A DNA stretch of 64,000 bases from positions 744,001 through 808,000 of the forward strand of contig NZ_VFMQ01000001.1 in NCBI RefSeq assembly GCF_006715175.1, read 5' to 3'. Each line of letters begins with the position of its first letter. Position 1 is the stretch's first letter. The notes beneath the pieces were generated by a model, which saw only the letters and a program-made list of their open reading frames with translations, ran no database searches and was not told the DNA's origin. Shown piece after piece: positions 9,003 through 17,598 of the stretch. This stretch comes from Curtobacterium citreum (GTDB taxonomy: Bacteria; Actinomycetota; Actinomycetes; Actinomycetales; Microbacteriaceae). Position numbers and translations under genes: made by a program.

Positions 9003-9332
9003 ATGAGCACGAGCGTCACCAGCAGCCACCAGGCCGAGGTGACCGTGGACACGGCGACCATCGAGGTCATCACCGGCATCGCTGCCGGGGTCGTGTCACC
9101 CGATGCGCCGGCCCGCGCGCACGTCGTCTGGTCCGAAGCCGACACGGGGCTCTGGGCGGCGAACTACGGCGGGTACTACGGGGGAGTGGTCGACCAGCAG
9201 GGCGCGCACTTCTTCGTCTCGGACACCTACGGGCAGTACGTCGGGGACTTCCGGTCCCTGCACGAAGCCCAGGACCGTCTGGCGGAGCGGCTCCACGAGC
9301 TGCTGCCGGACGTGCGGCGGACGCTCGACTGA
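9003..9332 (+). CDS. 109-aa acidic protein of unknown function (tandem paralogue 2)
   Basis: The product is 109 aa from ATG 9003, preceded by GAGGAGC, 110 bp after its paralogue. It keeps AEVT-DT near residues 11-17, W43, the core WAANYGGYYGGVVD (51-64), SDTYG, VGDF and LPDVRRTLD. The variable region, residues 24-42, differs most between the two copies. The pair probably arose by duplication and shares one transcript, ended by the hairpin at 9353-9388. Function unknown. Confidence 0.7.
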   Translation: MSTSVTSSHQAEVTVDTATIEVITGIAAGVVSPDAPARAHVVWSEADTGLWAANYGGYYGGVVDQQGAHFFVSDTYGQYVGDFRSLHEAQDRLAERLHELLPDVRRTLD

Positions 9333-9352
9333 GCTGATCCGCACGCAACGGC

Positions 9353-9388
9353 GAAGGGCCGGGACACCATCTGGTGTCCCGGCCCTTC
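9353..9388 (+). terminator. Long perfect hairpin terminator
   Basis: A 17-bp perfect stem (9353-9369 with 9372-9388) lies 20 bp after the stop of the second 109-aa gene. It is GC-rich with weak T content after the stem. It may also serve the convergent adhesin gene. Confidence 0.75.
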
Positions 9389-9422
9389 GTCGTTGCTGGT
9401 TGCTTCTTGCTGGCTGCTTCTT

Positions 9423-9450
9423 GGTGGCCGGTGGCCGGTGGCCGGTGGCC
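9423..9450. repeat. Tandem heptamer repeat (GGTGGCC x4)
   Basis: Four exact copies of the 7-bp unit GGTGGCC run from 9423 to 9450, just before the adhesin stop codon at 9456-9458. A TTGCT/GGCTGCTTCTTG near-repeat precedes it (about 9393-9422). It is non-coding. Confidence 0.8.
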
Positions 9451-9455
9451 GCCGG

Positions 9456-12400
9456 TCAGCGCTCCTGTGCGGTACGACGGCGGTGCAGCAGGACCAGGCC
9501 CAGGCCGATCGCCATCAGGACGAACGAGGCACCGAGGCCGGGCCACAGCACGTCGCTGCCCGTGAAGGCCAGGCGGTCGCCGCTCGGGGTGGTGACGATG
9601 ATGCCGCCGCCCTTCGCCGGGTTCTGCGTGATGCCGGGCACGACCGGGATCGTGACCGAGACCGTCGCGGTGGCGCGGCTGCCGTCCTCGCCGGCGACCG
9701 AGTACCGGATCGTCGCGGTGCCGGCGTAGCCGTCGACCGGGGTGAAGGTGACCGTGCCCGAGGGCTGGACCGTGAAGGTACCCTCGCCGGCGATCGTCAC
9801 CGTGTCGACGAGCTTGCCGGTCTTCGGGTCGACCAGGCGGACCGACTCGGGGTCGATCGGCGCGGTGCCGGGGCCGTCGTTGCCGAGGACGTCGACGACG
9901 GTCGCGGTGCCGGGCTCGCCGTCACGGTGGTCCGCCTTCGCGGTCGGCGGGGTGCCGACGACGACGGTCATGACGGCGTCGCTCGTGTGGCCGTCGGTGT
10001 CCGTGATCCGGTAGTCCCCCTTCGTCGGACCGGAGAACCCCGGTTCCGGCGTGAAGGTCACGGTCCCGTCCGCGTCGTTCACCGACCAGACACCGTTCCG
10101 AGGCACCGCGATGCGGGACACCGAGGCACCGGAGCCGTCGATCAGTCGGACGGTGGACCGGACAATCGGCGTCGCGGCGTTCCCGGCGTCGTCGTTGCTC
10201 AGGACCGACATGGTCACCGGGGTGTCCATCGCGGTGCGCGCCCAGTCGTCGTGCGCGGCGGGCGCGACCGAGGTGACCGTGACGGTGATCGTCGCAGCAG
10301 CGGTCACCCCGCCCGTGTCGGCGACCCGGTAGGTCACCGGTTCGGCAGCGCCGCTGAAGCCCTGCGCCGGAGCGAACGTCACCTTCCCGGTGGTCGAGTC
10401 GACGGTGTACGTGCCCTGGCCGGCGACGGTGAGCTGCTTGCCGTCCGTGCTGACCGTGGCGCCGTTCGGCTGGCCCGTCGCCGGGAAGACCACGCTGGCG
10501 GGGTCGAGCGGCGTGCCGCCCGCGACGCCCGGGCCGTCGTTGCGCAGGACCGTGATCGACACCGGGGTGTTCTGCTCGGTCGTCGCGGTGTCGTCCTTCG
10601 CCGCCGGGCCGACCGGGGTGACCGTGGCGGTGATCGTCGCGGTCGTCGCGGTGCCGTCGGTGTCGGCGACCTGGTAGGTCACCGGCGTCGCGGTCCCGCG
10701 GAAGGTCGGCTCGGGCGTGAAGGTGACCTTCCCGGACTCCGGGTCGATCGCGTACGTGCCCTGACCCGGGACGGTGAGCTGCTTCGCGCTCTCGGTGCCG
10801 ACGGCGCCCGCGGGCTGACCGGCAGCCGGGAAGACGACGCTCTTCGGGTCGAGCGGGGTCGCCGCGTTGCCGCCGTGGTCGTTGCCGAGCACGTCGATCG
10901 TCGCGGAGTCGCCCTGCGCGAGCGTGGCGGTGTCCGGCTCGGCGGTCGGCGAGACCGCGGTGACCGTGGTGGTCAGCTGACCGGTCGACGTCTGCCCGCC
11001 GGTGTCGCTCACCTGGTAGGTCACCGGGGTGGTGGTGCCGGAGAACCCGGGCGCCGGGGTGAACGTGACCACGCCGGTCTTCGGGTCGACGGTGTACGCG
11101 CCCTCACCGGGGACGGTGAGCTGCTTGCCGTCGTCCGACACCGTGGCGCCGGTCGGCTGGCCGTCCTTCGGGAAGACGACGCTCGTCGGGTCGACGGGCG
11201 TGCCGCTCTTGACGCCGGGGCTCGCGGCACCGGCGACGTCGAAGGTCGCCGGGGTGTTCTGCGACGTGGTCGCGGTGGTGTCCTTCGCGACCTTCGGGCC
11301 GACCGGCTTCGCCGTCACGGTGATCGTCGCCGTGGCCGTCGTGCCGTCGGTGTCCGCGACCTGGTACGTCACCGGGGTGGCGGTGCCGCGGAACGTGGCC
11401 TCGGGCGTGAAGGTGACCTTCCCGGTGCTCGGGTCGATCGTGTACGTGCCCTCACCGGGGACGGTCAGCTGCTTGCCGTCCGTGCTCGTCGTGCCCGTCT
11501 TGGTGCTGGGGAACGTCACGGTGGTGGGGTCGAGCGGGGTCTGGGCGTTGCCGGCGGTGTCGTTCGCCAGGACGTCGACGGTGGTCGCGCTGCCCTGGTC
11601 GGTCGTCGCGGTGTCGTCCTTCGCGGTCGGGCTGACGGCGCTGACGGTGACGCTGATCGTCGCGGTGTCCGTCGCCTTCCCGGTGTCGGCGACCTGGTAC
11701 GTCACCGGCGTGGTGGTGCCGGTGAAGCCCTGCGCCGGGGTGACCGTGACCTTGCCGGTGGTCGGGTCGATCGTGTACGTGGCCTCGCCGGGGACGGTGA
11801 GCTGCTTGCCGTCCGGGGACACGATCGCACCGTTCGGCTGGCCGGAGGTCGGGAAGACCACGCTGATCGGGTCGACCGGGGTGCCGTTCGCGACGCCGGG
11901 CTGGTCGTTCGCGGTGACGTCGACGACGACCGGGGCGTTCTGCTCGGTCGTCGCGCTGTCGTCCTGCGCCGCGGGGCCGACCGGGGTGACCGTCGCGGTC
12001 ATCGTCGCCGACGCGGTGTGGCCGTCGACGTCGGCGACCCGGTAGGTCACGGGCGTCGCGGTACCGCGGAAGGTCGGCTCGGGGGTGAAGGTGACCTTGC
12101 CGGACTTCGGGTCGATGGCGTACGAGCCCTCGCCCGGGACGGTGAGCTGCTTCGTGCCGTTGCCGGGGAACGTCACGGTGGTGGGGTCGAGCGGGGTCGC
12201 TGCGTTGCCCGGGGTGTCGTTGCCCAGGACGTCGACCGTCGCCGTGTCGCCCTGCGCCAGCGTGACGGTGTCGTCCTTCGCGGTCGGGGTGACGGCCGTG
12301 ACGGTGACGGTCAGCGTGCCGGTGCCGGTCGCGCCGCCGGTGTCACCGACCTGGTAGGTGACCGGGGTGGTGGTGCCGGTGAAGCCCTGCGCCGGGGTGA

Positions 12401-14474
12401 ACGTGATCTTCCCGGTGGTGGGGTCGGCGGTGTACGTGCCCTGGCCCGGGACGGTCAGCTGGCGGCCGTCGGTGCTCGTCGTGGCGCCAGCCGGCTGGCC
12501 CGTGGTCGGGAAGGTGACGGTCGTCGGGTCGACGGGGGTCCCGCCCTGCACACCCGGGGCGGCGTCGCGGACGACGTCGACCGTGGTCGGGGCGTTCTGC
12601 TGGGTCGTGGCGGTCTCGTTCTTCGCCGTCGGACCGACCGCGGCGACCTGCACGGTGATCGTCGCCGTGGACGTCGCGCCGTCGGCGTCGGCGACCTGGT
12701 ACGACACGGGCGAGGTGGTGCCGCGGAACGCGGGGTCCGGGGTGAACGTGACCTTGCCGGTGCTCTGGTCGATCGTGTACGTGCCCTCGCCGGGGACCGT
12801 CAGCTGCTTGCCGTCGGTGCTCACGGTGGCGCCCTTCGGCTGACCGGAGGTCGGGAAGACGACGCTCGAGGCGACGGTGCCGCCCTGGTCGTTCGCCAGG
12901 ACGTCGACCGTCACGGCCGTGCCCTGCGTGGTCTTCGCGGTGTCGGGCTGCGCGTTCCCCTTGTACGTCACGGCGATCTGGCCGGAGGTCTGGTTGCCTC
13001 GGGTGTCGTCGACCGTGTAGGTGACCGGGGTCGGGTTCTTCGTCGAGCCGCTCTCCGGCGTGAAGGTGACCTTGCCGGACTGCGGGTCGACGGTCCAGGT
13101 GCCCTCACCGGGGACGGTGAGCTGCTTGCCGCCGTTCGACACGGTCGAGTCCGGCGTGTTCGGGGTCAGCGTGACGGTGGTCGGGTCGATGGAGCCCTGC
13201 GAGCCGGCGAGGGGGTCGACGGTCACCGGCTGGCCGGGGGTGTTGCCCGTCGACGAGGTGTTCGTCACGGACGGCTTGAGCGGGTTCGAGAACACGCACT
13301 GCACGTCGCCGCCGCCGGCGGGGACGGTGAACGGCGCCGAGGTGCCCGTGCCCTGTGCGACGACCGAGCCGTCGACCAGGTTGATGCACTTGTACGTCGT
13401 GTCGTACGCGTTCGGGTCGGTCGTGGTGTTCCCCGGGGTCTGGTCGACCGTGTAGCTCTGCCCGGGCAGCAGGATGATCGGGCCCACCGTGACGGTGTCC
13501 TTGCCGGTCGACGTCGTCGCGCTCACCGGGGTCGGGATGTCACCGCCGCTGATGGTCGTCGTGAGCTGGTCGCTCGGCTTCGCGCGACCGTCGGTGAAGC
13601 CGCCCTGCGACTGGCCGGTCGACGGCACTGCGTTCGACGCCATGTCGGTGATCGAGACGCCGACGGTCTTGGTGTCGACGGTCTTGCCGTTCACCGGGTT
13701 GACCTTGAGGAACGAGTTCGTCCCGTTGCCCGCGATGTACAGGTAGCCGTCGTCACCGAAGGCCAGCGAGTTCAGGATCGGGGTGTTGCTGATCAGCGGA
13801 CCGACCGCGGTCGCCGTCGTGTTGCCACCGCCGAGGTCGGATGCGTTGACGCGGTAGAGCTGCGCGGTGTTCGAGTTGTTGTTCGCGCCCGAGCTGGACA
13901 CGAAGTACAGGTTGCCCTGCCGGTCGAACGCCAGGTCGCCGCTGCCGCCGGGTGCTCCCGCCGCGGAGACGGTGACCGGGGTGGTGGAGATCTTGTTCGT
14001 CGCCGGGTCGTACGAGTCGAAGAGGAACTTGCCGTTGGTCTGCCCGCCGAAGAAGAACAGCTGCGTCTTCGGATTGACGCCACCCATGGTGGTTCCGACG
14101 GTCGCGCCCGTGGAGCGCTGTGTCGACTCCCAGGTGTTCGTCGACGCGGTGTACTCGCGGACCGTCGCACTGTCGGTCATGTAGAGCTTGTCGCCGTCGG
14201 CGGAGATGCCGAGCTGGTTGAAGCTGCCGTTGTTCGCCGGACCGGTGGGGGCGGTCAGGACGGTCGTCGCCGCCCCGGTCGTCCGGTCGATCGTCACGAC
14301 GTTCGACGACGAGCTCTGGACGGCGTAGAGCTTCGACGCGTCGAAGGCCGGGGCCGCGAACGCGGCGTGCGGCAACAGGAGCGCGGCGCTCCCTGCGACG
14401 AGTGTCGTTGCGACGGATCCGGCGACCAGCCGGAGGGTTCGACGGCGCGGTCGAGCGCGGTGCAATGAGGGCAC
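9456..14474 (-). CDS. Giant cell-wall adhesin with CshA-type repeats and LAXTG anchor
   Basis: The product is 1672 aa from GTG 14474, with AAGGA upstream. Residues 1-40 are a signal peptide (cleavage near AFA/AP). The next roughly 300 residues look like a beta-propeller (LYAVQSSSSNVVTIDRTTG, LGISADGDKLYMTDS, LAFGDDGYLYIAGNG). Next come about ten repeats of 95-115 residues, each built around K-QLTVPGEGTYTIDP-SGKVTFTP and VTYQVADTDG, as in CshA-type fibrillar adhesin repeats. LAFTG at 1635-1639, a hydrophobic helix and HRRRTAQER complete a class E sorting signal. It is probably a long wall-attached fibre for adhesion. Repeats alternate between two subtypes (see findings). Most of the protein is Thr/Pro/Gly-rich with few lysines. 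Confidence 0.88.
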   Translation of the reverse strand: MPSLHRARPRRRTLRLVAGSVATTLVAGSAALLLPHAAFAAPAFDASKLYAVQSSSSNVVTIDRTTGAATTVLTAPTGPANNGSFNQLGISADGDKLYMTDSATVREYTASTNTWESTQRSTGATVGTTMGGVNPKTQLFFFGGQTNGKFLFDSYDPATNKISTTPVTVSAAGAPGGSGDLAFDRQGNLYFVSSSGANNNSNTAQLYRVNASDLGGGNTTATAVGPLISNTPILNSLAFGDDGYLYIAGNGTNSFLKVNPVNGKTVDTKTVGVSITDMASNAVPSTGQSQGGFTDGRAKPSDQLTTTISGGDIPTPVSATTSTGKDTVTVGPIILLPGQSYTVDQTPGNTTTDPNAYDTTYKCINLVDGSVVAQGTGTSAPFTVPAGGGDVQCVFSNPLKPSVTNTSSTGNTPGQPVTVDPLAGSQGSIDPTTVTLTPNTPDSTVSNGGKQLTVPGEGTWTVDPQSGKVTFTPESGSTKNPTPVTYTVDDTRGNQTSGQIAVTYKGNAQPDTAKTTQGTAVTVDVLANDQGGTVASSVVFPTSGQPKGATVSTDGKQLTVPGEGTYTIDQSTGKVTFTPDPAFRGTTSPVSYQVADADGATSTATITVQVAAVGPTAKNETATTQQNAPTTVDVVRDAAPGVQGGTPVDPTTVTFPTTGQPAGATTSTDGRQLTVPGQGTYTADPTTGKITFTPAQGFTGTTTPVTYQVGDTGGATGTGTLTVTVTAVTPTAKDDTVTLAQGDTATVDVLGNDTPGNAATPLDPTTVTFPGNGTKQLTVPGEGSYAIDPKSGKVTFTPEPTFRGTATPVTYRVADVDGHTASATMTATVTPVGPAAQDDSATTEQNAPVVVDVTANDQPGVANGTPVDPISVVFPTSGQPNGAIVSPDGKQLTVPGEATYTIDPTTGKVTVTPAQGFTGTTTPVTYQVADTGKATDTATISVTVSAVSPTAKDDTATTDQGSATTVDVLANDTAGNAQTPLDPTTVTFPSTKTGTTSTDGKQLTVPGEGTYTIDPSTGKVTFTPEATFRGTATPVTYQVADTDGTTATATITVTAKPVGPKVAKDTTATTSQNTPATFDVAGAASPGVKSGTPVDPTSVVFPKDGQPTGATVSDDGKQLTVPGEGAYTVDPKTGVVTFTPAPGFSGTTTPVTYQVSDTGGQTSTGQLTTTVTAVSPTAEPDTATLAQGDSATIDVLGNDHGGNAATPLDPKSVVFPAAGQPAGAVGTESAKQLTVPGQGTYAIDPESGKVTFTPEPTFRGTATPVTYQVADTDGTATTATITATVTPVGPAAKDDTATTEQNTPVSITVLRNDGPGVAGGTPLDPASVVFPATGQPNGATVSTDGKQLTVAGQGTYTVDSTTGKVTFAPAQGFSGAAEPVTYRVADTGGVTAAATITVTVTSVAPAAHDDWARTAMDTPVTMSVLSNDDAGNAATPIVRSTVRLIDGSGASVSRIAVPRNGVWSVNDADGTVTFTPEPGFSGPTKGDYRITDTDGHTSDAVMTVVVGTPPTAKADHRDGEPGTATVVDVLGNDGPGTAPIDPESVRLVDPKTGKLVDTVTIAGEGTFTVQPSGTVTFTPVDGYAGTATIRYSVAGEDGSRATATVSVTIPVVPGITQNPAKGGGIIVTTPSGDRLAFTGSDVLWPGLGASFVLMAIGLGLVLLHRRRTAQER

Positions 14475-14555
14475 GGGTGTCCTTCGGGAAGAGCGGTCGT
14501 GTCGGGTACACGGCCGTTGATCACGATATTGGGGACACCGGTTCCCAGCTGCGAC

Positions 14556-15344
14556 TCAGACGGGGGGTTCTTTGTCCCCAAAGAGGGGGACCGGTTCGTC
14601 CGCTCGGTCGGCTCGGCGCACGGGGTCGATGAGCTGCGGGCCCTGGTTCCGCACGTTGTTGACCGCCCGCGAGACCTCGTACTGCTCGAGCCCCGCCGCG
14701 ACTGCGAGCGACTCGTGGTCGAGCAGTGCGAGCAGGTCGTCCGTGCCCAGGCTGCCGTCGAGCCAGTCGTCGTAGCCGTCCGGGGTCAGGAACGCCGGCA
14801 TCCGGTCGTGTACCTCGCCCGGGGCCACGTGCGCGTCCCGGGTGATGATCGCCAGGGACAGCCGCCACTTGTCCGGGTCGTCCTCGGGCTTGGTCGGGTC
14901 CGGCCAGGCGCTGACCACACCGGCCATCGCCAGGGCGCCGCCGGGCTCGTGCACGAAGTGCGGCTCCTTGCCGTCCTCGCGCACCACCCACTCGTAGTAC
15001 CCGAGCGCGGGGACGATGCACCGGTTCGTCGCGAACGCCCGCTTGAACATCCCGCTCGTCGCGACCGTCTCGATCCGGGCGTTGATCGGCTTCGGGCGCT
15101 GCTTCTGGAAGTCCTTCGCCCAGCTCGGCACGAAGCCCCAGCTGATCTGCGGGAGCTCGCGCTGCCCGTTCCGCTGCCGGACGGCGTACACGGGGTCCGT
15201 CGGGGCGACGTTCCAGCTCGGGGCGAGGCCGGCGTGCACCTCGCCTGTCTCCTGGTCGACGTGCTCGGTGCGCGCGGCGAGCTCACCGACGAGCTCGGGC
15301 AGCAGATCGGCCGTGGTGTCGGAGACGACGAACCTTCCACACAT
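14556..15344 (-). CDS. SRAP (HMCES/YedK-type) abasic-site protein
   Basis: The product is 262 aa and begins MCGRFV, so Cys2 becomes the N-terminal nucleophile after Met removal, as in the SRAP family. These proteins form a thiazolidine crosslink with abasic sites in single-stranded DNA and protect them. Conserved family parts are SWNVAPT, WGFVPSWA, the active-site INARIE, GYYEW and HDRMP. The length is typical. It appears to be a single-gene unit: CACACT lies 6 nt before the ATG on the minus strand, a variant of the leaderless pattern. Confidence 0.93.
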   Translation of the reverse strand: MCGRFVVSDTTADLLPELVGELAARTEHVDQETGEVHAGLAPSWNVAPTDPVYAVRQRNGQRELPQISWGFVPSWAKDFQKQRPKPINARIETVATSGMFKRAFATNRCIVPALGYYEWVVREDGKEPHFVHEPGGALAMAGVVSAWPDPTKPEDDPDKWRLSLAIITRDAHVAPGEVHDRMPAFLTPDGYDDWLDGSLGTDDLLALLDHESLAVAAGLEQYEVSRAVNNVRNQGPQLIDPVRRADRADEPVPLFGDKEPPV

Positions 15345-15384
15345 GCGCCCAGTGTGCCCGCCCGGACCGACACCCGGCCGGCGG

Positions 15385-16053
15385 TCACTCCCCGGGCAGG
15401 CCCAGCTTCGAGCCGCTCGGGTCCCGACGCCACTGCGGCCGCTGCTCCGGGGCCGCGGGCGGCGTCGCGAGGGCGTCCCGCCGTGCCCGTTCGGATCGTC
15501 CGATCCGGAGCACCATGTCGGGCAGTGTGAAGAGGTACACGAACGGCCACAGGACCGCGAACACCTGAGCGCGTCCTGTCGTGAGCACCACGGCTGCGCC
15601 GATCGCCACGGCGAGCAGCAGCGGGGCGAGCCGGGTCAGCCGGCGCACCAGGCCGCGCTGCAGCAGGGGCACGTCGTTCAGGATCGCCTCGCGGTGCTCC
15701 GGGTGCACCGGGCGCCGGACGCGGTCCAGGTAGGGGCGGACCTCCCACCGGACCGCCAACGCAGTGTTCGGCCGGACCTGCCGTCCGTTGATCCGCAGCT
15801 CCGGGCCGACCTCGCGCGCCGTGGGGCAGCAGGCGTAGACGAGCAGGAACACGCTGGCCGTCACGGCCGCGACCACGAGCCCCGGTCGCAGGCTCCCCGT
15901 CCCGGCCCAACCGTTCACCAGGTGCAGGGCGACGAGCGCGCCGAGCACCGCGGCAGCGACGGCACCGGCGATCCACAGGGCACGGCGGACCCGCGCGAGG
16001 TCGACGACCTGGCCGAGGAGCCCCCGCATCACCTGCCACCCGAGCCGCAACAC
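15385..16053 (-). CDS. Membrane protein of unknown function
   Basis: No family recognised. The product is 222 aa from GTG 16053 (an ATG eight codons in is also possible). It has four likely transmembrane helices in two pairs (about residues 26-46, 56-76, then near 140-160 and 163-180). The polar stretch between the pairs contains RPYLDRVRRPVHPEHREAIL, and the C-terminal cytoplasmic tail is basic and proline-rich. It is downstream of nothing obvious and probably monocistronic. Confidence 0.6.
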   Translation of the reverse strand: MLRLGWQVMRGLLGQVVDLARVRRALWIAGAVAAAVLGALVALHLVNGWAGTGSLRPGLVVAAVTASVFLLVYACCPTAREVGPELRINGRQVRPNTALAVRWEVRPYLDRVRRPVHPEHREAILNDVPLLQRGLVRRLTRLAPLLLAVAIGAAVVLTTGRAQVFAVLWPFVYLFTLPDMVLRIGRSERARRDALATPPAAPEQRPQWRRDPSGSKLGLPGE

Positions 16054-16134
16054 TCCTCACTCTTACCCCCACGCCCTGCGTGCGCGGACGTGCTGCGCCC
16101 TCAGAACGCCCTCGCCTCACTCGTGCACCGCCTT

Positions 16135-16191
16135 CGATGGAGCAGAGGCCGTCGCGTCGGGGCCGGGCACCCGACGTCTTCTGCTCCATCG
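16135..16191. repeat. Intergenic palindrome, family A copy 1
   Basis: Perfect 12-bp arms CGATGGAGCAGA (16135-16146) and TCTGCTCCATCG (16180-16191) enclose a partly paired centre containing CCCGACGTCT. The right half matches the family A element at 18665-18711. It lies between divergent genes. Confidence 0.7.
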
Positions 16192-16254
16192 ACCGACGGA
16201 CGGGCGGACGGGCGCGGGCAGTCAGTGCGAGCGCACCGCTGCTACCGTGCCGGG

Positions 16255-16641
16255 GTGCTCCCCGACGACCAGCGCTGCCCCTGCCTGAGCGGCAACCCCT
16301 ACGGCGAGTGCTGCGGCCCCCTGCACGCCGGCGCCGCGGCCCCGACCGCCGAGCGGCTCATGCGCTCCCGGTTCAGCGCGTTCGCCCTCGGCCTGCCGGA
16401 GTACCTGCTGCGCAGCTGGCACCCGAGCACCCGGCCGGACGAGCTGACGCTCGACCCGGCACAGCGCTGGACCCGGTTGGACATCGTCTCGACCCGGGCC
16501 GGAGGCCCGTTCGACTCCCGGGGCACGGTCGCCTTCCGCGCGTGGTGGCGCACCGACGACAGTCGCGGGACGCTCGAGGAGACGAGCGAGTTCGTCCGCG
16601 AGCAGGGCTGCTGGTTCTACGTCGACGGCGTCGGCGCCTGA
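16255..16641 (+). CDS. YchJ-like UPF0225 family protein with N-terminal SEC-C-type motif
   Basis: The product is 128 aa from GTG 16255. The N-terminus has a cysteine cluster (CPCLSGNPYGECC) like the zinc-binding SEC-C motif. It is followed by the UPF0225 signature TAERLMRSRFSAFALG and YLLRSWHPSTRP. The rest is an NTF2-like alpha/beta domain (TVAFRAWWRTD, EETSEFVREQGCWFYVDG). TACCGT 6 nt before the GTG fixes the start in the absence of a ribosome-binding site. The biological role of the family is not established. Confidence 0.88.
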   Translation: MLPDDQRCPCLSGNPYGECCGPLHAGAAAPTAERLMRSRFSAFALGLPEYLLRSWHPSTRPDELTLDPAQRWTRLDIVSTRAGGPFDSRGTVAFRAWWRTDDSRGTLEETSEFVREQGCWFYVDGVGA

Positions 16642-16673
16642 TCGGTGCGACGGCTGATGTCCCCGTCGCGCGC

Positions 16674-17540
16674 TCAGCCCGCGATCGCGTCCGGCAGCCC
16701 GACGGAGCGCCGCATCGCCCGGCGCACGGCAGCCTCGTCGGGCAGCAGCTCGTCCTGGTCCCCGGTCAGGAAGAACCGGATCTGCCCGATCGCCTGCTCG
16801 GTGAGCATGTCGAGCCCGTTCAGCACGCGCCCGCCCGCGGCCGCCCACCGGCTCGCGGCGACGGTCGGCCACGGCTCGTAGGCCACGTCGAACAGTACGG
16901 CGTCCGGCCCCGTCGGCAGCAGCTCGAGCGAGTCCGCCGCACCCCCGGGGAGCGTCGACACGAGGAACCCGTGCCGGGTGCCGGGGAGCGCGGACACCGG
17001 CAGGACCTCGAGCGTGACGCCGAGCCGCACCGCCAGGTCGACGAGGGCACCGGCCTTCGCGGTGTCCCGCAGGAACAGCCGGACGTCGACGGCCCCGAGT
17101 CGGACGGCCGCCGTGAGGGCGCTCGCTGCGGTGGCACCGCCGCCGAGGATGCTCGCCTGACCGGGCACGTGCCCGAGGGCCTCGACGGGTCGGACGATCC
17201 CCTCGACGTCGGTGTTCGCGCCCGCGAGGACGACCCGGTCGCCCTCCTGCCGGAACGCGACGGTGTTCGCGACGCCGAGTGCATCGACGAGCGGGGTCGT
17301 GCGGTCGAGCATCGGCACGACGTCCCGCTTCAACGGCATGGTCAGGCTCAGCCCGCGCCACTCCGGACCCAGCCCCGCGACGAACGCGTCGAGCCCGCCG
17401 GACGCGACCTCGTGCCTCCCGTACGTCCAGCCGACCCCGAGCACGTCGTAGGCCGCTGCGTGCAGGGTGGGCGAGAGCGAGTGCGCGATGGGGGAGCCGA
17501 GCACGGCGAGGCGGGTGCGGTGGGGGTCCGAGTACTCCAC
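16674..17540 (-). CDS. aroE: Shikimate dehydrogenase
   Basis: An NADPH-dependent reductase of 3-dehydroshikimate to shikimate. The product is 288 aa from GTG 17540, chosen because TAGGCT lies 7 nt upstream on the minus strand; a GTG six codons earlier (17558) is the alternative. Substrate-binding SHSLSPT-like residues (AHSLSPTLH) are near the N-terminus. The catalytic lysine is in SLTMPLKRDV, the catalytic Asp in GANTDVEG, and the dinucleotide loop is ILGGGATA. Chorismate mutase lies 2 kb downstream on the other strand. Confidence 0.88.
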   Translation of the reverse strand: MEYSDPHRTRLAVLGSPIAHSLSPTLHAAAYDVLGVGWTYGRHEVASGGLDAFVAGLGPEWRGLSLTMPLKRDVVPMLDRTTPLVDALGVANTVAFRQEGDRVVLAGANTDVEGIVRPVEALGHVPGQASILGGGATAASALTAAVRLGAVDVRLFLRDTAKAGALVDLAVRLGVTLEVLPVSALPGTRHGFLVSTLPGGAADSLELLPTGPDAVLFDVAYEPWPTVAASRWAAAGGRVLNGLDMLTEQAIGQIRFFLTGDQDELLPDEAAVRRAMRRSVGLPDAIAG

Positions 17541-17579
17541 GCACGCGAGCCTATCCACGGCGCGGCGCCCGGTCAGCGC

Positions 17580-17598
17580 TTAGGGTAGCCTTACCTAC
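17580..17598. promoter_or_regulatory. DtxR/IdeR-type iron box overlapping a leaderless -10
   Basis: TTAGGGTAGCCTTACCTA at 17580-17597 closely matches the 19-bp DtxR/IdeR palindrome (TTAGGTTAGGCTAACCTAA). Within it, TAGCCT (17586-17591) is 7 nt before the GTG at 17599 and could be the -10. Fe2+-loaded DtxR/IdeR would then sit directly on the promoter of the iron-transport gene. Confidence 0.8.

Noticed and set aside
9393..14468. Continuous open frame of nearly 1700 codons on the plus strand opposite the adhesin gene
   Set aside because: Codon-position GC bias in high-GC DNA opens the antisense frame. The translation is Arg/Gly/Asp/Val-rich low complexity, while the minus strand has signal peptide, repeats and LAFTG anchor.
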